Part shown: positions 7,558 to 12,417 of the stretch, piece by piece
Layout: the number at the start of each line of letters is the position of its first letter
How positions within the stretch are numbered: the stretch's first letter is position 1
Assembly (NCBI GenBank): GCA_934436245.1
Contig: CAKSAM010000053.1
Span: 1-12,417 of the forward strand
DNA: 12,417 bases
Direction: 5' to 3'
Source: an uncultured Acetatifactor sp.
GTDB lineage: Bacteria > Bacillota > Clostridia > Lachnospirales > Lachnospiraceae
The notes under the pieces: generated by a model
What the model saw: only the letters and a program-made list of their open reading frames with translations
Told to the model about the DNA's origin: nothing
The model's database searches: none
Made by a program: the position numbers and the translations under genes

Positions 7558-7586
7558 TTTATGCTTCAGCCCACGCCATTCGCAGA
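7558..7586 (-). promoter_or_regulatory. Candidate activated promoter of the isomerase gene
   Basis: The 134-bp gap between rhaB and the isomerase gene contains TCTGCGAATG (7586-7577 on the minus strand), identical to the motif in the AraC-gene leader. It is followed after exactly 13 nt by the -10-like CATAAA (7563-7558). No consensus -35 is present. I see no convincing terminator in the gap, so read-through from rhaB is also likely. Weak support alone; stronger when taken with the rhaM and rhaD sites. Confidence 0.4.
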
Positions 7587-7661
7587 GTCAGGTTATCACA
7601 CTTTTCGTTGCCTGCGGCCACCTTTGCTCTTAAATTGGTGCTTTGGTCATGAACCTGTTCA

Positions 7662-9071
7662 TTATTTTGCCGGAACAAATGTCTTGATCTCAAAAGACTC
7701 CCGGACACATTTTCTGGCACTCTTTAAGTCTGCCAGTTCCTTTGCATGAATCATCTGTGCCAGCAGGTTACCGATAGCGGTTGCCTCACCGGGACCTGCA
7801 TATACGGTCTTGCCCGTAGCATCCGCTGTCAGCTGATTCAGATATGCGGCATTGGAACCACCACCGATGATATGAATGCTGTCGTAGGTCCTGCCTGCGA
7901 TCTTCTCCAGACCGCTCACGGTCTCTCCGTAGGACTGTGCCAGGCTGCGGTATACCACCGATGCCAGTTCTCCCACGGTCTCCGGTACCGGCTGTCCGGT
8001 CTTGCGGCAATACTGTTTGATGGCTTCCACCATACTGTCCGGAGAAAGGAAGCTCTGATCGTTTACATCCACTCTGGAAGGAAACTCCTTACTTTCCTCC
8101 GCCATGTCACACAGCTGTGCAAAAGAGTACGCATCCTTATATTCGTGTCTTACAGACTGGATCATCCACAGTCCCATAATATTTTTCAGGAAACGGAACC
8201 GGTGATCGTAGCCGCCCTCATTGGTAAAGTTGGCTGCTGCCGCATCCTCGTTGATAATGGGCTTTAATGATTCAATTCCCATCAGCGACCAGGTTCCCGA
8301 ACTGATGTAAATGCCATCTTCCTCTGTCTGAGGTACTGCCATCACGGCAGATGCGGTATCATGGCTTCCGCACAGCACCACTTCCAGGTCGAAGCCTACT
8401 TCCTTCTGAATCTCCGGAAGTAACTGCCCCACCTTCGTTCCGGGCATCTGTAACGGAAGGAAAATACTCTCCGGATAGCCCAGCTTTTGGATCAGATCCT
8501 TATCCCATTGGAAAGTTTCAGGATCTACCAACTGCGTGGTAGATCCGTTGGTGTATTCTGATAATTTATTGCCCGTCAGTCGGAATCCGAAATAATCCGG
8601 CAGCATGAGCAGTGTCTTCGCCTGATTTAAAAACTCTGGAGTCTGTTGTTTCACTGCCATCAACTGATAGATGGTGTTGAAAATCTGTTTCTGAATGCCG
8701 GTTCTCGCATACAGCTCTGTCTCCGACAGAATCTTTGCTGTCTCTAGATCCATGCCGTCCGTGCGGTGATCACGATAACCGTAAGTATCTCCCAGAATCC
8801 GGTCATTTTCATCTAATAACACATAATCCACCGCCCAGGTATCGATAGCCATACTCACCGGGATTTTCCCCAGTTCCTTGCATTTCTTCATTCCGGCAAC
8901 AATCTCACCGAACAGGCGGTTCACATCCCACAGAAGCTTGCCGTCCTTATGATCCATACCGTTTTCGAAACGGTAGATTTCCTCTAACTCTATTTTGCCG
9001 TTCTCCAGATGTCCCAGAATGTGTCGTCCGCTGGAAGCACCAATATCCACGGCCAGATAATATTTTTCCAT
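7662..9071 (-). CDS. rhaB: Rhamnulokinase
   Basis: RhaB phosphorylates L-rhamnulose to L-rhamnulose 1-phosphate with ATP. The 469-residue protein has the FGGY-kinase layout: phosphate-binding DIGASSGR (9-16), the rhamnulokinase-typical LLWDVNRLF (47-54) and AIDTWAVDYVLLD (75-87), YGYRDHRTD (98-105), the catalytic base D238 in CGSHDTASAV (equivalent to E. coli Asp237), SSGTWSLMG (257-265), and the adenosine-site glycine motif HIIGGGSNAAYLNQLTAD near the C-terminus. These features favour RhaB over FucK or XylB. The ATG at 9071 has AAGGGAGG upstream, but 14 nt away, longer than usual. It starts 20 bp after rhaM and should be co-transcribed with it. Length is normal and no key residue is missing. 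Confidence 0.95.
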   Translation of the reverse strand: MEKYYLAVDIGASSGRHILGHLENGKIELEEIYRFENGMDHKDGKLLWDVNRLFGEIVAGMKKCKELGKIPVSMAIDTWAVDYVLLDENDRILGDTYGYRDHRTDGMDLETAKILSETELYARTGIQKQIFNTIYQLMAVKQQTPEFLNQAKTLLMLPDYFGFRLTGNKLSEYTNGSTTQLVDPETFQWDKDLIQKLGYPESIFLPLQMPGTKVGQLLPEIQKEVGFDLEVVLCGSHDTASAVMAVPQTEEDGIYISSGTWSLMGIESLKPIINEDAAAANFTNEGGYDHRFRFLKNIMGLWMIQSVRHEYKDAYSFAQLCDMAEESKEFPSRVDVNDQSFLSPDSMVEAIKQYCRKTGQPVPETVGELASVVYRSLAQSYGETVSGLEKIAGRTYDSIHIIGGGSNAAYLNQLTADATGKTVYAGPGEATAIGNLLAQMIHAKELADLKSARKCVRESFEIKTFVPAK

Positions 9072-9091
9072 AAGATATCCACAAACCTCCC

Positions 9092-9409
9092 TTATCTGAA
9101 ACTGAATACCTGTGTCAAAAGCGGCTGTGCGCCTGTAACAGGATCCTTCTCCATGATCAGAATGTCTTTCATATATTCATCCCATTTTTTCACCACGTCA
9201 CTCTCCGCCTGTACCTTTGCTGCGTAATCTACGCCCTTTTCACATTCATAGTATCCGAACAATTCCTCGCCCTGCATCCAGATAGAATAGTTTACAATCC
9301 CGGCATTTGCCAGGACTTCTTTCATCTCCGGCCAGATATTGTCATGTCTCTTCTTGTATTCCTCCTGCATTCCCGGTACAATTTTACCCCGCCATGCGTA
9401 TTTTTCCAT
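9092..9409 (-). CDS. rhaM: L-rhamnose mutarotase
   Basis: RhaM interconverts the alpha and beta anomers of L-rhamnose and so supplies the form used by the isomerase. From the ATG at 9409 the protein has 105 residues, the usual family length. The active-site residues H22 (KKRHDNIWPEM), Y41 (VNYSIW) and a Trp in KKWDEYM fall where E. coli RhaM has H22, Y41 and W70/W71. H22 and Y41 match exactly by number, which supports this start over the ATG at 9433 (eight residues more). The C-terminal QPLLTQVFSFR matches the family end. The ribosome binding site AAAGG is about 13 nt upstream, so a slightly longer form is possible. It is the first gene of the catabolic operon, followed 20 bp later by rhaB. 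Confidence 0.93.
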   Translation of the reverse strand: MEKYAWRGKIVPGMQEEYKKRHDNIWPEMKEVLANAGIVNYSIWMQGEELFGYYECEKGVDYAAKVQAESDVVKKWDEYMKDILIMEKDPVTGAQPLLTQVFSFR

Positions 9410-9493
9410 ACTTGCCACCATACCTTTCTTCATATTCCGGACGTTTTCTGTGTAGAGATAGACAGATCGCCCATTTCCGCTGATTCTGTCTTT

Positions 9494-9522
9494 ATTGTAG
9501 CCTGTGAATCCTGATTCAGAAA
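9494..9522 (-). promoter_or_regulatory. Promoter and operator region of the rhaM-rhaB operon
   Basis: On the minus strand TACAAT (9499-9494) is a good -10 box, but the hexamer 17 bp upstream, TTTCTG (9522-9517), is a very poor -35. That position is covered by TTTCTGAATC (9522-9513), a 7/10 match to the motif before rhaD, 13 nt from the -10. A perfect dyad TGAATC-CT-GATTCA (9505-9518, plus strand) fills most of the spacer. The layout suggests an activator-dependent promoter, with the dyad as an extra operator. The leader to 9409 would be about 77 nt. Confidence 0.5.
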
Positions 9523-9610
9523 TGACATTATTTGCTCCGGGTACTGTCCGATTTTGCCCGAGTTAATAAAAAGCCTCGGCATTTCAGACGTGCAAACTCC
9601 AATTAAAGTA

Positions 9611-9619
9611 TGTTATTAT
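9611..9619 (+). promoter_or_regulatory. Extended -10 promoter of the pseudouridine synthase gene
   Basis: TGTTATTAT (9611-9619) matches the extended -10 form TGnTATAAT at all but one position. The -35 region 17-18 bp upstream is weak (TGCAAA or GTGCAA). Because this box covers the ATG at 9618-9620, that codon cannot be the start on this transcript. The next ATG, 9648, would have a leader of about 22 nt. Confidence 0.5.
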
Positions 9620-9647
9620 GAGTAATCATAGAGAAAGAGAGTTTTTC

Positions 9648-10565
9648 ATGGAACGGACACTTACTTATACAACAGAAAATCTCATAACATCCCTTCCGGT
9701 CAGCCATTTTTTAAAGCAGAAGGGCTTCTCCTCCCAGAATCTGGTGCAGTTAAAAAAAGACCCCGATGCCGTACTGGCAAACGGGATTCCCTGTTTTATG
9801 AATCATGTGCTGCAGCCCGGCGATACCCTGACGCTGCGGATCCGGGAAGTGCGTTCTTCGGAGAAAATACCTCCGGTGGAGCTGCCCTTAAACATTGTCT
9901 ACGAGGATGCAGATCTCATGGTGATCAACAAACCTGCGGGAATGCCCATCCACCCCTCCATGAACAATTATTACAATTCCATGGCCAATGCACTAGCGTA
10001 TTATTTCGAGCAGCAGAACTGTCCTTTTGTCTTCCGCTGTATCAACCGTCTGGACCGGGATACCTCCGGCCTGACCATCGTGGCAAAGCATTATGTCAGT
10101 GCCGGAATGCTATCGACCATGATCGCCAATAAAGCGGCTTCCGGCATTATGCGTGAATACCTTGCTATTGTAAAAGGCTCGGTGCAGCCGTCTGAAGGAA
10201 CTATCACCGCACCCTTGGGCCGGAAGGAAGGCTCCATCATTGAGCGTACTGTGGATTTCGAAAAAGGAGAATCTGCCGTTACGCATTACAGGGTTCTGGA
10301 CGAAAAAAACGGGCACAGCCTGGTCTCTCTCATCTTAGAGACCGGCCGCACCCATCAGATACGGATCCATATGAAATATCTTGGTTATCCCCTGATCGGA
10401 GATTATCTGTACAACCCTGATATGGAACTGATACAACGACAGGCGCTGCACGCCTGGAAACTGTCCTTCCGGCATCCCATTACAGGAGCAAAACTGACAT
10501 TTACCGCACCGCTGCCGGAAGATATGGCGAGAATAACAGGAAATACCCCGTGGGTAATAACATAA
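9648..10565 (+). CDS. RluA-family RNA pseudouridine synthase
   Basis: This 305-residue enzyme isomerises uridine to pseudouridine in RNA, probably in 23S rRNA. An N-terminal S4-like RNA-binding region (about 14-65, with VSHFLKQKGFSSQNL and LANG) precedes the catalytic domain. The domain contains the family landmarks YEDADLMVINKPAGMPIHPS (85-104 region), the catalytic Asp136 in NRLDRDTSG, REYLAIVKG, and the C-terminal GRTHQIRIHMKYLGYPLIGD. The usual His before RLD is Asn here (INRLD), a common variant. The start at 9648 follows AGAGAG and is preferred over the ATG at 9618, which lies inside the predicted -10 box. Target uridines cannot be told; RluD-, RluA- or RluC-like roles are possible. It diverges from rhaM and converges with the MecA-like gene. 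Confidence 0.9.
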   Translation: MERTLTYTTENLITSLPVSHFLKQKGFSSQNLVQLKKDPDAVLANGIPCFMNHVLQPGDTLTLRIREVRSSEKIPPVELPLNIVYEDADLMVINKPAGMPIHPSMNNYYNSMANALAYYFEQQNCPFVFRCINRLDRDTSGLTIVAKHYVSAGMLSTMIANKAASGIMREYLAIVKGSVQPSEGTITAPLGRKEGSIIERTVDFEKGESAVTHYRVLDEKNGHSLVSLILETGRTHQIRIHMKYLGYPLIGDYLYNPDMELIQRQALHAWKLSFRHPITGAKLTFTAPLPEDMARITGNTPWVIT

Positions 10566-10644
10566 TACGATTTCTCCGTGTTTTACACTCCTCAAATTGA
10601 TCCATGCTCATTGCGAGCTATTATAAGCCTCCCTATGGGCAGTA

Positions 10645-11352
10645 TTATGCACGCAGTTTCTTCAATGCTCTCTCACGAATGAGGCACTCTCCGTGTTCTT
10701 CCAGATATCTTACCTTCTGTTCGTCCGCAGCATACAACGCGGCAAATTCCATAGCCTGGATGCAGGCTCTGCTGTAACGTTCGTAAGAAGCACCACCCTT
10801 CTGCACATAGACATAACAAGTGCCATCTTCCATCCGGTACAATGTACTGTTGATCCGTAAGTTTGCCGGTAATACTGCGGCATATTCGATCACTCTGCCG
10901 ATATTACGGAAAGCGAAAATTGCAAACTGGGGCTTTGCCTTTTCCTCAGCTCTTCCTTTACCTTTTTTATTTTTTCCGGCATTCCTCTCCGCTTCTTCCC
11001 GGGCCTGTTTTTCCAAAGTAGCACCAATTTCCGCTTTCTTCTCCTCGAAGACTTTTTTCATCTCCTGCAATGCCTGCAGCAGCTGTGCTCCGTTTTTATT
11101 CTCCAACGGCTCTTTCTCAGAAAGTACCAGTACCAGTCCCTCATCCGGCAGCATCATGATCTGCAGGTCAAATGCATACTTCGGTGGCTTGTAGCCCACC
11201 TCTTCCTCTGCCTGCTCGATGATCTCCTGTACTACTTCTTTTGCCTTGTCACTGCGGGTCACAAAATCTTTATAATCAATGTCGTACTCTTCCAGCTCCT
11301 CGTTGGACAGAAAGCACTTCACGGTCTTGTCATCAATTCGTTCTATTTTCAT
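10645..11352 (-). CDS. MecA-like adaptor protein for ClpC proteolysis
   Basis: MecA-family adaptors bring substrates to the ClpCP protease; in Bacillus the substrate is ComK. The 235-residue protein has the usual two domains: an N-terminal substrate-binding part (1-80, MKIERIDDKTVKCFLS, then DIDYKDFVTRSDKAKEV), a charged linker rich in Lys and Glu (about 98-140, KKGKGRAEEKAKPQ), and a C-terminal ClpC-binding part (142-225, FAIFAFRNIGRVIEYA, then STLYRMEDGTCYVYV and a closing EHGECLI). The start is the ATG at 11352 with GAGGTGAT 4 nt upstream; a GTG three codons earlier overlaps that site. It has its own promoter (11379-11407) and ends 79 bp from the pseudouridine synthase gene. What it degrades in this organism is unknown. 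Confidence 0.88.
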   Translation of the reverse strand: MKIERIDDKTVKCFLSNEELEEYDIDYKDFVTRSDKAKEVVQEIIEQAEEEVGYKPPKYAFDLQIMMLPDEGLVLVLSEKEPLENKNGAQLLQALQEMKKVFEEKKAEIGATLEKQAREEAERNAGKNKKGKGRAEEKAKPQFAIFAFRNIGRVIEYAAVLPANLRINSTLYRMEDGTCYVYVQKGGASYERYSRACIQAMEFAALYAADEQKVRYLEEHGECLIRERALKKLRA

Positions 11353-11378
11353 AGCTATCACCTCTTACTGTTATATGT

Positions 11379-11407
11379 ATGATAGCATAAAAATGTTGTG
11401 ATTTCCA
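11379..11407 (-). promoter_or_regulatory. Promoter of the MecA-like gene
   Basis: On the minus strand TGGAAA (11407-11402) and TATCAT (11384-11379) are 17 bp apart, and the -10 is preceded by TGC, giving an extended -10. Matches to consensus are 4/6 and 5/6. The leader to 11352 would be about 20 nt. Confidence 0.5.
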
Positions 11408-11446
11408 CTGGGCAAATTATGAAAACACTATAAAGCCATTCTGGCA

Positions 11447-11483
11447 ACTAACTTTCGTGAAGCTAATTAACTTGAGAGTTAGT
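11447..11483. other. Hairpin in the repeat-rich intergenic region
   Basis: ACTAACTTTC (11447-11456) pairs with GAGAGTTAGT (11474-11483) over 10 bp with one wobble, around a 17-nt AT-rich loop. No T tract follows on the plus strand. No gene reads into it, so its role is unknown. It opens a stretch of about 1 kb (11408-12417) in which I see no credible gene. Confidence 0.4.
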
Positions 11484-11506
11484 GAAGAAAATTGTATTTA
11501 ATCCCC

Positions 11507-11684
11507 GTAGCCCTTGGCAGGGTATAAGAAACGCGGCACGCTCGCGCTTTAGTACGATGCGCTCATGTCGCAGAACGTAGCGGTACATAAGCGGTCACAG
11601 TACGACCGCAATGCGTCCCTTAGGACGCTATGGTACCGACGTCTGCTTACGGCACTGCTTATTCTTATACCCAGCCGGGGCTAC
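11507..11684. repeat. Large palindromic element closed by a long stem (possible MITE-like element or structured RNA)
   Basis: The ends are complementary in three blocks: GTAGCCC (11507-11513) with GGGCTAC (11678-11684), GGC (11516-11518) with GCC (11674-11676), and GGGTATAAGAA (11520-11530) with TTCTTATACCC (11662-11672). This is about 21 bp with one A-A mismatch and small bulges. The 131-nt interior is G+C- and CpG-rich, unlike its AT-rich flanks, and contains further hairpins: GCGTCC-CTTA-GGACGC, GCGGTC-7 nt-GACCGC and TGCG-7 nt-CGCA. AGTACGA occurs twice. There is no open frame of note. A non-autonomous mobile repeat or a structured RNA are both possible; clear flanking duplications are not visible. 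Confidence 0.6.
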
Positions 11685-11704
11685 TGATTTCTTGAAAAAC
11701 TTCA

Positions 11705-11930
11705 TGGGTCTATAGAAGATAAATTTCCCTGTATGTACTTTGGGGGACAGGTAAAAAACAAAAACTAAACAATATGGGTCTATAGCGAAAAATTCGCCTG
11801 CCAGATACTCAATTTCTTCAAAATGAGTATCTCAGAGCCAGTTTTTTTCCTATAGACCCATATTCATCTTTTTATGCATTATTTATCGCAAATTTAGTAT
11901 CTCACAACTCAGTTTTTCTATATAGACCCA
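11705..11930. repeat. Symmetric set of four TGGGTCTATAG boxes with internal hairpins
   Basis: TGGGTCTATAG occurs at 11705-11715 and 11775-11785. Its complement occurs at 11850-11860 and, with one substitution, at 11920-11930. The spacing is 70 bp on each side. The inner pair extends to a perfect 15-bp inverted repeat (11771-11785 with 11850-11864). Inside it lie GCGAA-AAA-TTCGC (11785-11797) and AGATACTCA (11803-11811) pairing with TGAGTATCT (11824-11832), the latter extended past one mismatch to a CTTC loop. The stretch 11897-11930 is a diverged copy of 11828-11860 (AGTATCTC...CAGTTTTT...TATAGACCCA). A decayed fifth box, ATATAGATCCC, is near 11964. From 11931 to 12019 I see nothing else except a decayed first unit of the next array. 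Confidence 0.6.
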
Positions 11931-12019
11931 AAATACAGAACACCCACGACGAACATTTTAGAATATATAGATCCCTTGTTATATCTTCCGGTTTTCACAA
12001 TTTGAGTATCTGCAATAGA

Positions 12020-12325
12020 ATAAGCTTCCCATACCCTCAAACTTTTCATAGCGTGGGTATCAGCAACAAAACAAGCTACTCATACCCACAAACTTTTCAT
12101 AGCGTGGGTATCAGCAACAAAACAAGCTTCCCATACCCACAAACTTTCCATAGCGTGGGTATCAGCAGCAAAACAAGCTTCCCATACCCACAAACTTTTC
12201 ATAGCGTGGGTATCAGCAACAAAACAAGCTTCCCATACCCACAAACTTTTCATAGCGTGGGTATCAGCAGCAAAACAAGCTTTTCATACCCTCAAACTTT
12301 TCACGTCGTGGTGGGAGGTTTCCAG
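12020..12325. repeat. Tandem array of six 51-bp units, each with a hairpin
   Basis: Six units start at 12020, 12071, 12122, 12173, 12224 and 12275. The four central units differ at only a few positions; the first and above all the last are diverged, and a decayed unit precedes the array (about 11990-12019). Each full unit has ATACCCAC and GTGGGTAT as an 8-bp stem with a 14-nt loop. Because 51 is divisible by 3, frames stay open on both strands (17-residue repeats). However, the plus frame has only a TTG start without a ribosome binding site, and the minus frame is stopped in units 2 and 6. The spacing is constant without unique spacers, so this is not a CRISPR array. From 12326 to the end I see only a short AGCAG/CTGCT hairpin (about 12323-12340). 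Confidence 0.8.
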
Positions 12326-12417
12326 CAGAAAAGGGCTGCTCCCCGGGCGTAGATGCGGCGGAGACTGTGAGATTTTCTTGGAAAGTGGTTGAGCCGCAGG
12401 GGCAACGCGAACACGAT

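Noticed and set aside
9555..9579. CCGAG...CTCGG inverted repeat as a terminator
   Set aside because: A five-bp stem with a 12-nt loop and no T tract, in a divergent promoter region where no transcript is expected to end.
10566..10644. Shared terminator between the convergent pseudouridine synthase and MecA-like genes
   Set aside because: Only 4-bp stems (GCTC-ATTGC-GAGC) and no T tract are visible. Too weak to annotate.
12080..12255. Minus-strand repeat frame with an ATG in every unit (MKSLWVWEACFVADTHA)
   Set aside because: About 57 codons, closed by TGA in units 2 and 6, with no ribosome binding site. Best explained by the same repeat periodicity.
12020..12325. CRISPR array
   Set aside because: The whole 51-bp unit is repeated; there are no unique spacers and no cas genes nearby.
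12002..12352. Plus-strand open frame of 116 codons with 17-residue repeats
   Set aside because: It starts at TTG without a ribosome binding site, consists only of the 51-bp hairpin units and runs off into unrelated sequence. The frame is open because the unit length is a multiple of three.

Overview
The window looks like a chromosomal piece of a gut Firmicute, most likely a Lachnospiraceae-type Clostridium. The reasons are moderate GC, strong AGGAGG-like ribosome binding sites, a MecA-type adaptor, zinc-ribbon membrane proteins and a DUF6020-like polytopic protein. This is a judgement from protein style; no database was searched.

Layout. (1) Positions 1-223 are an unresolved left edge; the minus strand may carry the 5' end of a group II intron. 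(2) Positions 224-3807 hold a four-gene minus-strand operon. Two proteins have a zinc ribbon, one membrane helix and an exported C-terminal domain; the third is a small single-helix protein; the last is a polytopic DUF6020-like protein. A good promoter sits at 3887-3915. (3) Positions 3941-9523 hold an L-rhamnose catabolic locus. An AraC-family regulator is on the plus strand. On the minus strand, in transcription order, lie rhaM (mutarotase), rhaB (kinase), an AraA/FucI-superfamily sugar isomerase and rhaD (aldolase). Together these would turn beta-L-rhamnose into dihydroxyacetone phosphate and L-lactaldehyde. No classical RhaA, sugar transporter or lactaldehyde enzyme is present, so the AraA/FucI-like protein is the natural candidate for the isomerase step. 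(4) Positions 9611-11407 hold a convergent pair, an RluA-family pseudouridine synthase and a MecA-like adaptor. (5) Positions 11408-12417 are about 1 kb without a credible gene but rich in repeats and palindromes: a 10-bp hairpin, a 178-bp element closed by a long stem, a symmetric set of four 11-bp boxes and an array of six 51-bp hairpin units.

Regulation. A 10-bp motif (TCTGCGAATG, TTTGCGAATG, GTTACGAATG or TTTCTGAATC in the direction of transcription) lies 12-13 nt upstream of a -10-like hexamer in front of rhaM, the isomerase gene and rhaD. The exact TCTGCGAATG also lies in the leader of the AraC gene. This fits a local regulon in which the AraC protein activates three promoters of the pathway.

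The most unusual material is the cluster of repeats at the right end and this candidate regulatory motif. I see no defence system, CRISPR array or complete mobile element.
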